From Azolla caroliniana (Eukaryota > Polypodiophyta), in contig JBHGNT010000006.1 of the NCBI GenBank assembly GCA_043228905.1, positions 20,646,001 to 20,710,000 on the forward strand: a stretch of 64,000 nucleotides of DNA, in the 5' to 3' direction. This document shows, one piece after another, positions 23,401-38,400 of the stretch. The translations under genes were made by a program, and so were the position numbers. How positions within the stretch are numbered: position 1 is the stretch's first letter; each line of letters opens with the position of its first letter. The notes under the pieces were generated by a model, which was not told the DNA's origin, did no database searches, and was given only the letters and a program-made list of their open reading frames with translations.

Positions 23401-26400
23401 CATAGAACCTCTTTTGTGAAGCTCATAAGATGCATGATTCCCCTGCATCGAACTATTTCTTGACGCTCAAATTCTGACGGTGTTAACAAGGAAACAAGCT
23501 TCACAGTCTTTTCATTCAACAAACTTTTCAAGAACTCTCTGATGGAAGTTGCTAAATTAGTTGCCTTTGAATGAAGTTCCTCCAACTTTACAAAGCCGAT
23601 TTTTAGACCCCACTCATACCAATGAAGAGATCTACATAAACACTTTACTTGCTGTTCTAATTTTTCTGACAATATTTCTCCTTGATCCAGCATCGCAAAA
23701 ATGAATTTGGTATTCAGCAGGAGATAGGCATCATTAAGCATCTGAGACTTTCCAACTGTTGTCAACCAACTTGAAGGAGACCCGACTGCAACCAGACAGA
23801 CATACATAAATCTACCAGCCAAGTGGAAACCATGAAGGCTGGTTCAAGGGCTTTTGTTAATTTTTCATGGGTTTTCACCTCATCTGAGGTTACCTGCCAT
23901 AATATAATGTATTGCAAAACAAACCAAGCACATTTTTACCTTGTAAGACTTGACAAATTGAATCAAAAAGATGCATGCATCTGCTACGGCATTTTGCTTG
24001 AACCTCCACTGTTTGCTTAAACAGCCATTCTAAAAAATCATCAATCACGGTGAACATTGCCCTATCTTTCCTTTTCAGCACTAAGTTAGAGATATTCCTC
24101 TGTAATAACCTTTGGAACTCATCCAAAACCTTGCAAATTTGTTTTACAGTTCCTACAACATCCACATAAACGTCTCAAAAGTAATCACATGTAGAGCATG
24201 AAAGACTGATCTCAAATGCAGATAAATGTCTCACAAGTAATCACATAGAAAGCATGAAAGAAAGATCTGGAATGCACATAAATGTCTCAAAAGTAATCAC
24301 ATGGAGAGCATGAAAAACAGAGATATCTACCAATCTGTTCATGATCTTCTTCAGCAATACGCAAACTCTTAATGCAGAAAAAGAGAATCTCTAGCAGGTG
24401 TCGATCAATTATTGACGTATGGACACGCATAACCCGATATAATCGACTACATGCCATAGCAGAACCTAATCTATGATATGGATTAGGATGATCCAGACGA
24501 TTATATAGTCGGCGCAGCATTGATGTTACATTTATAAAATTATCAGCCTGCAAAAACATAAAGAATTATTACCTAAGGTTCTACTATAGAACATGCAAAA
24601 CAGAATTAGGTAAATGTAATTTCAGCCATATTTAACCAATTAGAAAATCACCACAAGTCAATGCTAAATGTGCATTTATTTATTTTGTACGTAGTGTCCT
24701 CTACATTTCTTGTACCCATGGTTCCTATATCATTGGACTATGATCATAGCCTAGTTACATTGGGAAGGTACATAGTTTACATGTAATATACATTTCATTT
24801 CATTTATCAGCTTCTATAAGATTCACATGCATGTAATTTTTGGTCTCATGTGCCACTTTGGCCTTTTCAAGATGTTAATGTAATTTCATTTCCTTTTACG
24901 CGCATGGAAGTTTTGGATATGCTTGGCCAAAAGCCTGACAGATATCCAGGTTATCTTAGGCAATTTTACTTGTTTTTTATGTAGTTTTTTTGTTCCCTAA
25001 TATTCAACAACCTTACCAGATGTATCTCTTGTTTGGTCTCTAAACTCTTATGGGATGTATACGCTAAGGAGAGTGGGCTGGCTAAGTTTCTTTCTTTCTT
25101 TCTTTCTTTCTTTCTTTCCATCCATTTTAATGTGCTAAGTTTTTACCAACCCATCTATCCAGGTTCAAAACTCAGTATCTGTATAACATTACTAAATAAG
25201 CCAAAGTTTTACCATTCAGGTTCAGAACTTTGTAGTTCTATTACTTTACTCAATACCACTGCAGAATCTAGGAGTTGAATGCATGACCTTCTGGTCTCTG
25301 CCAGACAACCTTACCATCTGCACTACTATAAGTTCCTTACCACTTGTGCACCACTCTATAAGTCCCTTTTTATACACTGATACGGATTTATCACCAGAAT
25401 CTCTTATATGGATACACATCTCTCTCATGTGCATTTTTAGAATGCATGACCTTCTGGTCTCTGCCAGACAACCTTACCATCTGCGCTACTATAAGTTCCT
25501 TACCACTTGTGCACCACTCTATAAGTCCCTTTTTATACACTGACACGGATTTATCACCACACTCTTATATGGATACACATCCCTCTCATGTTCATTTTTA
25601 GTACAATAGGGTAGCTCAGCAGCTCTTCATAAAGTAAATATGCACAGATATATAAGATCTACTATAATGCCCTCTTTTTCCACTAGTCAAATTAAGGATG
25701 TAAATACACATCTTTCTCCAGAGCTTTGTAGTGTGATGGGGTAGCTGAGCACCTATTAATATTAGCTAGAGTAAATGTGCATGCATGTTTACGGAAAAAT
25801 AGATCTGCCGATTGTGCCATCAGGATGTGCAATCAGAGGAACACTATTTCTTCCATTATACAATTTTTTTATGAAATAAGGTGGAGATGGACTCCTCTTC
25901 AGGCAAGGCTTTGGTCAACTCTTCCAGGTGGTAATGTTCTTGATAGAAATCAAGTGACATAGAGAAGTTATTGAACAAAGTGCCATCACAGCCTTCTTTA
26001 GATCCAACACTCCTCTTGCTAAGTCAACAAAGGCCACGAAAAGAGCATTGGACATAGCTTTAGGAAAGGGTTACCATAAATCAGGCAATAGCAATCTGTC
26101 CTACACATAGGCCTCTGGACAATTGGCCCATTACGCTTGTTACTGACATTGACGGTTCTTTCCTTGCTTTGGAGAGCCCGTCATCTTGGATCAGGCCATG
26201 TTTGGGATCTTTTGAAGGCAAATGTTCCAGTCTATCCAAGCTCACCAGATTACATTTTTGTTAACTTCAATATCTGGTTTCACTCAATTTAATTTTGATT
26301 GTTCTTCTCCAAGGCGAAACACCACTTTCAGGTGTAATCTCTGGTTTGGCCTCATGGGCCTTTTGGCCACTTAAAAGACATTAACATTTCTTTTCTTTCT

Positions 26401-29400
26401 TTCTTTCTTTCTTCTTGCTTAATAGCTTTTCACACTTCGACTATGATCATAAATAAATGAATCATTGATTTACTTTACATTTACTGCTGATATTTTATAT
26501 CAGCAAGTACTTCATAGAGTTGTAACATACAGATGGAACAACACAGGTAAATGAATTTATACTAGTAGCATATGATCAACTCAGAATTCCAGGAAAACAC
26601 CACTGAATTGAAATTTATAAATGACCTCTGGTGGCATATGGCGTATTGACCATTGCATAAATTCTTCAAAACACTCTGCAGAAAACTCCCTAGCATTTAA
26701 CAAATCAAAACAACAAACAACCTTGAGAAAATCACATTTAGTTTGACTTTTCCTGAAATATGACATCAGTGATGAATCACAAAAAATTCCAACATGCAAA
26801 TGCCCTATGTAATTAACATATAATTAAGTAATTTTCAAATATCTTCAGCATTTTCTTATAGTATGTCCACCTAAAACAGTGATAAGCCAACCTGGGAAAT
26901 AACCCACGTTGATCATTAAGTCATCATGATAGCCATGGTACAATTATAGTTCACATTTTAGCTTTTTAATTTCTCAGAACATCACTGAATTATATCCTTT
27001 TATTCAATTTGTAAATTATCTCTATAAAAAGCAGATGGTAAGGTACTTTTTGCATGATGACGTTCCTTTTATAACATCATTATCAGCATTCTAGTAGTTT
27101 TCATGTATTAGCATCGATTACAGTCTTGTTTCTCGTTTATATATCTTCTCCCATATTATTATAGGCATACATGACATTATAAATCAGATTTTATCTATTG
27201 TGCAAACCTATCTCTTAACTCTACTACTATTGAATAATTGATGTTATGAAAAAACTCTATTGCAGTTGTTCACAAACTCTCCTCAGTTGGAAACCAGTGA
27301 CAAATTTGTTAGTTTAAAATACCATCAAAATGACATTGTCGTTCATTCACTATCATGCAGGGAATTCTCGTGGATTGACTGAGTACCAGATGTTTGGTAA
27401 AAATGGTATAGCATTGGAAGCATAATTGCTTGGACAACCAGGAGAGCAAGATATAGAATAGCATTTTATCAGAGGCACAAACCCTATGATTTGACCCCAC
27501 ATTATATACCTTTCCTTTCCGCACAAGTATGCTACCAGATTCTGATAACAGTACTTACTCAGACCCTATATGTAGATGAGAATGGTTTTATAAAGTGACA
27601 ATTATAAAAGAAACATTATCTCTTAGGGAGACAAATATTTTAAATTTCACAGTTTTATCACGGTTACAATGGCCTTATGAAGATGTTAATACACGTCACA
27701 TTTCATTTCTACATTCAAGCCAGTTTCCATATGCCGTATGGACGAGTGTTGCCCTAATGTTGAACTGTACAAAACCAAAAAACATATAAAGCAAAAGGTT
27801 GAACCTCAATGAAGCACTTTCATAGTCAACAAGCCCCTCTAGGATTGCATCTAAGAGAGCCATGGTATCAGGGTTTTCTTTTTGTGTATTGGAAGTGAAC
27901 CAATGGATCATTTGCATTAACAACCTGCCAAAAAGCTCACGAGTTACCTGCATTTTACGGTTCTCTTCAGTACAATATTCCCAGAACAATCAAGAGGATA
28001 ATATTAGAGTTACTTAAATGCAAATAATAGAAAATTTAAAAGACACGTCTGGTTTTTATAGAGAATCCTGGAATACCTTATACTGTCACAAGTAGGTAAA
28101 TACCTGGATGCACAAATATACGAAATGCATGTCCTGGATGATTATTACTAACTTTGCTTAAATTTTCGGGAATGTATGAATTGATGGAATCTTGTCTTCT
28201 CTCAAAAATAAGTCACCGTGAGACATAGTGCTCCTACATACATGTCCATGCAGTATCAATATATGTTATACATGGTTTTGTGCTCAATTGTTGCAAACCT
28301 GCTCTACATCTGCTGCTAAGCGAATTACTGCAGGAAACACTTTTCTGTAGATCTTGTCATAATGCACCTGCTTCATTCAACATTGGTTAAATGCATGAAA
28401 GCCTAGATAAAATGTAATGCACAAAACACTCAAAAGACAACACATACACTTTCTCCAGTACGTGTCCGAGGCCCTTTTGCACAATTCCCCATCATCAGTA
28501 AACACAAAGCATGAAGCAATTCCGATGCACAAACCTTGGTGCTGCGACTACTTGCAGAAAGAGCCAAATCAACAATTCTTGGTAACAAAGAATCTGCAAA
28601 ACCAACCTCTCAAAACTAATAGAATTACCTTCCGTATGCCTATAGTTAATATGATTATGGATTTGCACTTCCAGGGAGTATCTAGCTGTGTAGTTGAGGC
28701 AATTCATATGAAACAAAGACAAATTCTATGGGTATCATTTCTCAGTAGACCACAAGAATTATGGTGATCCAACACATTCCGGTTGCAAGTCTAACAGCAC
28801 TACTACAGTATCTAAGCATCTCTGTTGAAAGTACCATGATCCCCATTGGAGTTCTTAAGAACTTCCAAGTTATATAACATGCTAGAACTGTCTGTGTGTC
28901 TGTGTGTCTGTGTGTCTGTGTCTGTGTCTGTGTCTGTGTCTGTGTCTGTGTCTGTGTCTGTGTCTGTGTCTGTGTCTGTGTCTGTGTCTGTGTCTGTGTC
29001 TGTGTCTGTGTCTGTGTCTGTGTCTGTCTGTGTCTGTGTCTGTGTCTGTGTGTCTGTGTGTATGTGTGTCTGTGTGTATGTGTGTCTGTGTGTGGGTGTG
29101 TGCGTGCGTGCGCGTGTGCGTGTGCGTGTTGGGGATGTGTGCATGTGGGTGTGGGTGTGGGTGGGTGTGTCTGTGCATGTGTGTCTGTCTTCCTGTGTGT
29201 ATGGCTCTGTGTGTGTGTGTGTATTATTCATTTACTTATTTACATCAATGGCTCAAAGAGACCTGTAAAATATTTCTATTTTTTCTTTGCCAATGCAAGC
29301 AACAAAAGAATGTCTTCTATATGAACTTCTTAAAACCAAACAGTTTAAAATGTATTTCATGAATCGTGAATAATTAGCATGTATGTTTGGTGCCTGATCT

Positions 29401-32400
29401 TTGGAGCTGATATTGTTGCCCTCTGAAAATATCCATCATGGGGTGATCGAATATGGAAAGGCTGGTGGGATGAAGTGGGCATATCTGATAACTTGGGATG
29501 ATGATGCTTTGATCTTCTGAAGATATGCACATCTGAGTCCTGGTCCCAGTTTGCCTCTCTGACATTCAAGACAACGAGAAACGGCTCTAGTTGTCATGAA
29601 TCCCACTCTTAATCCACTTTGGATTTGGCTGGGGTGTATGATTGTACATCAAGAGGAGAGTCAGTAGTACCTGTGGAATAAATCTGTCAAAGTTATCTGC
29701 CTAGATGGATTGGTGAGTGTATTGTCTGTAGTTTACTATGGAGTACATGGATGTCATCCTATGAGCACACTCATGGGCTGATGCCGCTGATCTACTCACA
29801 TTCTACCTCTCCTAGATACGTTTTCTTTTGCCCATTCTATTCCCCACATTATGGACTTCTGTAAGATTCATAGGGATGTAACTTTTCTCTCATAGGTCAT
29901 TTTGGCCTTTTGAAAAGGGCCGTTGAACATCTCATTTCATTTGTCTCCATATCTCCATAAAGAAGAGCGCTAAGCATTATTTGGTCATTGTATAACATCA
30001 CTTTACAGAGAGTTACAAATCCTTAGATCTAATAGACAAGGCAATGACATGTAATGATGCTCAGATTCATCTTTATCACAACAAAACTGGCAGACCAAAT
30101 CTTCTAAAGTTATATGCACATATCATCCAATCTCTATCCTCAGCTGCTGACATGAGGTCCAGATCTGCCCTACCATCATGCAAAAGGGCATGTGACATGT
30201 ATGTCTCCATATTCTTGGCTTGAATATTGAAAACATCAAAGGAAATATGTAAGATTCCAATCACATAAACAGATATGAAAACAAATGTTTGGAAGTACAC
30301 CAAGAAGCAGCTGTGATTTTGAATAAAGCTAATTTAGATCTATACCTAGCCATACATCAGCTTTATCATCCCTGAATGGTAAAATAAACTTGATATGCTC
30401 GGTTGTGTCCCATGCTAAACCACCAGTTCCTGCAACTTGAAGAAGGCTGACATCTTGGACAAGATAATGAGCATGCATCCCTATACGGCCCAGAAACCTT
30501 TGTATTCTGATTTGAGTTTCCTGTAATGCATCAGACTGGAAATGGAAATTTTCAGCTATGTCAAACACAATTTACACGCTGTAAATCAATAAATTCAAGT
30601 ACTATACATCCAGCTTGCATTATTGTTTATCTTACCTGAAAAAGAGCTTTTCTTTCTCTTTTGATTCTATGATGAGACAGATTTCTGTTACTGGAATCAA
30701 GAAGATTATCTTCAAAAGAAGACTGTGATCCCACCTCCATGGCAGAAGCTACCAATGTGATGGAGAGATAATTGTTAAAGCATGGAACAATCTGATATAG
30801 CCATACATCTAACTCACTTTTGCTAAATATGATCCATCTTTCTAAAGCATCCATGGCAACACTGGCCAAAGGATTATATGTGCAGGTCGTTAAGGACATA
30901 ACTGTGATAATAATGCACTGAAACTTGAGCGAACATATATACACTGCAAAATGAGAAACTGCTCTTATAATGAAAAGCGAACAAGCATGGATATCTCAAG
31001 CCCATTTTCAGAGCCACTTTTACTGGCTCAACTAATACCGAAAGTTTTATTAGGGAAGGTGGTGATGATAAACACAGGTAAAGACATGATGCCAACAGTT
31101 CCAGCTTGTAACGTTTGCTAGAAATAAGCACTTCCTGAAGATAACGTCGAAACAAATCCTGGCAGATTATATACTCTTCTTCTAGCTTTTGTTGACTATT
31201 TAATACTGAAACTGACTGCTCCTGCATGCCAACCAAATACAACCTAAAATAAGAAGAAAATGAATTGAAAAGGCCTCAATAGCAACTGTACTTCATTGTT
31301 AATGGAACCTGCTCTTTGAGAGAAATAATATTGTCCATTGAGACTTGCTGTGTGACATTCTTGAAATAGCCATATTTATCTGCTGTCTTTATTAGTACTG
31401 CAAGCAACTTATAAAAGCCACTAAGAAGTGGATAGTTACTTGAAAGTTCCACAAGCAATCTCCCAAATGGAAGAACCCACTTTGGAAAGAAGGGCATTGA
31501 ATCACTGGAGCCACACCAAAAATATTAATGTTAAATTTGAACATATAAACTGTGTCAACAAAACATCATACCTTGATAAAAGATCCTGAACAAACTCTAC
31601 CTACAAAAAGACACGATTTTTGCAATTAGATATTATATCTAGTGCAAAAATTATAAGACGTTGTGTACAACTATCCTCATAGTTCAAAACGATCCTATGA
31701 AGCTATTCTAATGCCCAGATTGAGGAAGTATTTATCACGTGCAGAGGATTGGTCAATTTATACAGAAATGCATTTCGTGATTTTGCTTACCAAGTTCAAA
31801 AATTTCTTCATATCTTTGTCATTTATAGGTTCTACTGTATTCTTGTCACTATCCAATTCTGAAATCACTTCATCGTCATCTAGACCATAATAGCATTTGT
31901 GAATTAGACCACTTGAAATATTAACAGCCAAAACATTAATCAATGTTTATAAATACCTTCTTTCACATTCTCAGTGTCTGTTCTTCTCATCCGCTTAACT
32001 CTGTACTTTAGATTTAGCTCTTGTAATACCTTCATCACACATATGATCATTGCATCAAAAATCTTTTCTTGCATTTCTATTAAGCATAATGCCTCCTCTG
32101 ATGTTTCCTCTCTTTGTTGAGATTTTGCATTTTCAAGATCTATTAGCTTTGACCAGAGCTCCGTATAACTCTTCCACAAGTCCATTCCTAGATTCTCTTG
32201 ATTGATGCTCATTGGCTCTATAGCTCGTTGTAACGATGACCAAACTATTTGAAGCCAAAAAAAAATTCCAGAGATCCTCACATTTAGAATCAACAGTATC
32301 ACAAATACAGTAGAAAACAGGATAATATATCATCACTAAGTCCTGTAAGACTCTCGCTCCCAATATCACCTACCACACTGCCTTACGTCTTACAGGCGCG

Positions 32401-35400
32401 ATGATTTTCAACACTCATCTAACAGTGCTTCTTTCCTCCTGTATTTATCACATCAAAATTCCCTATTTCCCAGAGAGCACAATGTGTTCAGATGCTTATG
32501 CACAGAATCCAATGCTCTCAGAATATTAACAAATGGCTGTATTGCCGTTTAGTTGAAAAAGATGAAAACAGTTTATGCAAGAACACCATCTGATTTCCAG
32601 AATCTGGTTGGTTCAGGTTAGAACAGCTTGCCTTAAGGAGATAAAATATTAGATCAGTTAAATATTCCCACACCTTATACTTGTTAGTTCAAATGGGTAA
32701 ATTTGACTCCCTACACTGAGGACATTAAAACATTTCACTTACAAATAGGAAATGGAAACAACACTTGATGAAAGAGTTCTAACATTCATCCGCTCAAATA
32801 TATAAACTATCCTTACTCATGACTCGCTAGTTGCATTACCTTGAATTGCTTTTATGCACATTCAGTCTCAAAATTTGAGCATTACCATCAGCGGTGTAAT
32901 TCATGCTCAAGTGGAATTGCTACCAGCACGACATTTAGATAACCCTCCAGTGGACTAGATACCCATTGCCTTCTGAACCAACTCCACAATTACTCTATCA
33001 TCATTAGATCAGAACTACCATTGTAGCCATGTGCAATTTGCACTCTCACAATTCTAATAGGCAGCTTGGCTTGCTGATTATTAAGCAACATAGCTCATTC
33101 CCCACCATCCACAGGCCTAATCTTCTTGATCCGATAGGTTGCCAGCCAGCAACATGGTTCCCCCTTTCCATCTCTTGAGTCTTAACTCAATACTATATTT
33201 GTATGTTCTTCCATTTGTAGTGTGCAGAAAACTCAAAAACTTTGTTTATGCAGCTTCTGAAATGGATGGCTAGTATGCTGGTGTAATGAACGCTTCCCAA
33301 ATGACCAGTGGGTGGAAGGAAGAGGATCAAAGTAATATGAACATCTGAAATGTGCCTGACTACAGGGGCTGCAAACTTTGATTTGAAAATGCCAAGATAC
33401 TGTGGCAAAGTACACAGGTATGGTTGAATGAAAAACATGTTTTATTTGGTTTCCATGGGTATCAAATGTATGTTAACCACAAACAGAATGGGGTAGCAAA
33501 ATGGAACAAAGCCCTTATCATCCTCAATGACAATAAATTCAACTTTTCAAGTCTTCATCATTATAAAATAAAAAATGCCGAAAATAAAAAGTGTAACTCC
33601 AATGTGTTGAAGTTGACAAAAGAAACCATGTGAGAAGAAGAGGCACAAAGCTCAGAATGAGAGAGGCAGAGGAGAAATCCAACGATGTTATCTAACACTT
33701 AACTTTCTTTGTTTTTTCCCCGTGCCCTTTAAATTTAGGCTAAACATATATTTTACATGAAGGATGGTTTCATTTACACTATCCGTGTTTTACCCAAGGC
33801 ATATTTCACACATGCATCTTACTCTCATATTTTGTGATTCTAGAACCGCCCTCGACGCCACCATATCATGAATAGAATGTGAATATTTATGTATAAACAA
33901 AATATTCCAAGGCATTTTTCCAATGCATTTCTTTTAATGAACTAAAACTAGATGCTGTTTAGACAAAATATCCACCTTGATTGTTCATAATCTGTGACTC
34001 TCACATGTATATATGATCCATAGCCTAATCAATCATATAATGGTGGATATGATAGGTAGCTTAGTTTTTTTATACACTCACAGATCTCCCAGTAGATATT
34101 CCTCTTCAAACTTCCACATCCTATCCCAGACTGGAGCTCTCAATCATACTCTATTTCTCTTCCTCTGAAATCCCCCCAAGTTACAACCTAAAGCTGCTGT
34201 ACCACTTCCTTGGGTCATCATCATTCCAGGATGCATCATGGTTTTTGTGCAACACTAAATAGAGAAGACAAATAATAACGACACCTCAGAAAGAGCGAGG
34301 AAGACCTAAGAATCAAACAAAGAATGTGCAGAAATTAGGTTTCATAAGGTGATACCTATGTTTTTCAGAAACACAATAAAGGTAGCTCCCTTTTTAACAA
34401 GCGCCCTAAACAAGTCTTGAATAGTGAAATAAACTGCCAGTTTCTGTTTTGGAAATAGATAGGGAAATTTGAAGAAGATATTGCCCACAGCCTGCGAGAA
34501 AATTTAGGTCAACAATAAGTAAGGCTGATAAGCAATACCAAAGAGCATATCAAAATCAACATATTTCAATACCTCTGCAACAATGGTGACAATATAATTA
34601 TCAATATCCTCAAGATTCCCAATGATGTCCGTGACAGTGCTCACAAGGGTCACTAAGAAACCAATGGATTCATCTTGCACATCATTTATCCTAAAGTAAG
34701 AAGTAGTTAATTGATCAATTTATTGCCTCATTTGAGTGGAATTGGAAACAACGTGGAACTACTTTAACCATACACAAGAAAGACAAATAGTTACACCATG
34801 AAAATCATTACAACAGTAAAGCATATGCCTCAATATTCTCAATAAACAATAATATACCATGACAACAGAACTCAAAAGAAAAGGTACAGAAACTAAGCTC
34901 AGACTTCAGGAAACATCTAAAAAACAATAACACGAATGTAAATTGAACTAGCCACTGTAGCCAGAGATATATAAAGAAACATTCACAGATTCTTTCAGAT
35001 TCTTTAGAAAAAGAAGAGGACGCAATAAACACAATTATAAAAAAGTTGCCTACACTCAAATCTATTCTTGGTCACTATCTCAAAACAAAGTTCAAACACA
35101 TATTGCCACACCAAAAGACTAATAATGAGGTTATATGAAATAAGATACCTTTGAGAGAAGGATGCAAATGCAACAACTCTCTGAAATGCTTGTTGAAGGA
35201 CATCCTTCCCTGAAAATCTCATAATGGCAGGTGATAACTTTCCAATCATGTGCACAGCAAGAGAGATCATTTTGGCACTTTCACCTTCAGCATCCAATAC
35301 ACCTAAGGCATGAACAAATAATTTCTGCGAGCAGATCCTAAATTTCAAGAGTTTGTATGTAACAAATTGAGTAAGCGAAAACAATTTGGGCATACCTTAT

Positions 35401-38400
35401 AAACATCTTGGGGATTCTTTATACGAGGGTCTCCAGAAGACAGACATATTGCGATCTGTGATGAATGCCAAAAGAAGTAAATTTAAATTTAAATAGGTGG
35501 GAACAAGGATTGATAGTTAAACTCTCTGAAGTAGTAGGTCTAACAAATGAGGAAAGAGGATACAAGAGGCCATAATCATATTAAATAGATAGATGCAAAA
35601 AAATAATGTAATTGAAACCCATACTTGGTATATAAATTCATTGAAGGCTGGCAATGCGTCACTTCTTAGTTGAGCATTCACATGGGTGCTATATAGTTCA
35701 AGAAGTAACCATAAGATATCAATGCCTCATTAAACAATATTTCTATTATTGCATTATTTAGTCAGTCATCATATATAAATATATCTCTCACCAATAAGCC
35801 TCCAACCACTTAAGGAAAATCATACAATCTTCTAAAAGCCGTAGCCGAAAAAGACAAGCATGCCTAGAGAGCAATCGCAAGCCAGCTGTCAAACAAATAA
35901 GGTGCACATTATCGATGTAGAGTTTGTAGTAAACATAAAGGAAGGAAATTTGCCTATTCTGTCTGACCAAAATATGATTTTGCCAAGTGAACCCTGTTGC
36001 ACTTGAATCTTGGACTACATTGCTACACTATTTCCTATATATGACAAATTATTCTCATAGGTTGTGATGAAGAGGCCACAACAAAATTCAACAGACAAAA
36101 AAAGAAATCATTTATTTTCTTCCCAACAAACACATTGTGAGAACTCTAACCTTTAACCATTTCATATCTTTTTAGATCCTCTCTAAAATAAAGTGCTTGC
36201 TCAATATATGAGTAGATTCTTCTTGATGCTTCAACTGAGCCTGTGTCACAACAAAAAACAATTGAGACAAGTGAATAAATTTCCTAAACTGGTAAAAACA
36301 TTGAGATGGATATTTCCAGGATCTACCTCCGGCTGGGACTGTCCTATCAAACCACATGAGAAGCCCATCTAAGCACTTGATTGCCCCTGCAACTAGGACA
36401 AAAGAAGGGCCTTTTCCTTTCTGCTTCAATTGTTCATCCAAAGCATCAAGACAAATATTCAAACTGGTGATTATGTTCTCCTCTTCAAAACGTGAAGGAA
36501 AACATTCTACCATGCCACCAAGCAGCACCAATATATTTGATCTTACTGCAGCAAACATGGTTGCTCAATATTATCAAATGTGATGCTACAGGACCAGTCA
36601 TCAGTATATATGATTATCTTCTACGATGTAAAGAACATAAACAACACAACAAACATGTTCCAGAAGACTTTGCTTTTGGATACTCCTTAAGGAAGACTCT
36701 GGCCACAGTCCAGTCCAAGGAGAACGTGAAGAAATCACGATTCTGCGTGAGCAACTGCAGAACAGAAATTAAAGGAAGCAAAGATGCTGCCTGCACCGAC
36801 TTGGATTCATCCCTTTGGAACACATTAATGCATTGGTCCTGAATTAACAGGAAGACATTAAAATATTATAGATGACTCATGGCCTTTATAGAGTTTCTAT
36901 TCATAATTATAGGGCTGTCTGCAGAAATCTACTAAATACATAAGTTACATAATAGATATGCAGAGTTAGTATATCACGAACTCTGAACATTTATTTTAGT
37001 CTGAAAACAAAGGTTTCCTTTCTTATCAATTTGCACAAGCTTCCAACATGCCATTAACAATTAATTCTTCAGAGATGACAACAGCATATTCCAGGGGAGT
37101 TCTTGTTCCCTAAAATCTACATTACCATAATAAGTATACCTCTATTTAAGCAAATCTCTATGTGAAACCATCATTAGCAATGTCATCAGTCATTCTTACA
37201 AACAACGGTAAATCTTGATGGTGCCCTCAGGCTACTTGCAGTTCCTAAACAATTTTCATGTCCTTTAAAAGTGGCATAACCAAATCTAGAAGAGCATTCT
37301 ACACCACCATATAAATATCAAACACCACATTAATCCACTCCTGCTCATCCACAAATGTTCCAACGAAATCATCATGAATGTAAGCTAGCCATTCATGTAT
37401 GATGGTATGCCTCAAGTGTATGCAAGCACAATCTAGCCTCACATTGATTGATGGTGCATGATGCAGAATTGGTGGACTAAATTTATGTATAGTGAAATAG
37501 TCCCCCAGAATTGGTGGTCGACTGTGAATTGACCCCTGATTGAACAGAGCTGTAATTCTCCGTCTCATCTTCTCGCAGTGTTCTATCTTCCCTGCAGTAA
37601 TATAGATTCAACATTCTGACAACAGCAAAGGTTTGACGGAATTCCCCATATGGGTTGTCTGATCAGTCCTTGCTGAACAGCGCAGGTTACTTTCTCTATG
37701 TTCAAGGTTACTGTTCATGGGAGAGGGTATAAACATGCTCAAATAGCACATTAAGTTCTTATCTACCTCTAGATGGAGTGCACATATTATAGAACTACTC
37801 AACTTGATGCATAACATACAGTCTACTTGGATCTCATGAGATGGCAGATGTATCACATTCAAGTCCATGGCATAGTATGACAATAATCTCTCCTAATTGC
37901 TTAAATAATGACAAGTAATGAGTTAACCAAATTGAAGATAAAGAAAGGCCACACCAACCCATCCATATCCCCCACCCCGATGCCAATCACCATTCACACC
38001 AGGAGCAACCAACAAATGTTGGCACTTGAGGTAGGCAACAACCACAACTATCATAGAGAGGCGCATCCACAGCAAGAGATAACGAAGAGAGTAGAATAAA
38101 CAATTAGACGTACTCCAATGGAAGCCTTCCCTTTACATATCCAATCCCATGGAATTTCAACTTGTAATTTATAGGCATGTGGCCCAGATATGTGATGACT
38201 TCATACGCCATTAGATCAATAAAATTTTCCATGAATCCAGTATATATCCTTCGTTCTTTCCCAACACATGTTCCATGCTTCACGTGTTCCTGATCTGATT
38301 ATATCACATTTACCTACCCCGAATGCCAACACTGGAATTTGGTATTAAGGGCTGAACAAACCAGGATGCCAACTTGTGTATTCCCAACAAGTTCTTGCAG

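Noticed and set aside
23785-23940. Apparent frameshift between DNA-PKcs exons 23 and 24
   Set aside because: A 154-bp intron with acceptor GTTGCAG at 23786 restores phase and gives VLQVGSPSSWL, matching the family. No frameshift is needed.
28812-29362. Four long overlapping open frames encoding Val/Ser, Cys/Val, Cys/Leu and Thr/Asp repeats on both strands
   Set aside because: All are translations of the TGTGTC/TG microsatellite inside DNA-PKcs intron 17.
32256-32369. Open frame just upstream of DNA-PKcs exon 11 (DLVMIYYPVFYC...)
   Set aside because: It is out of phase with exon 10 and runs to a stop. The acceptor at 32245/32244 keeps phase and matches the family.
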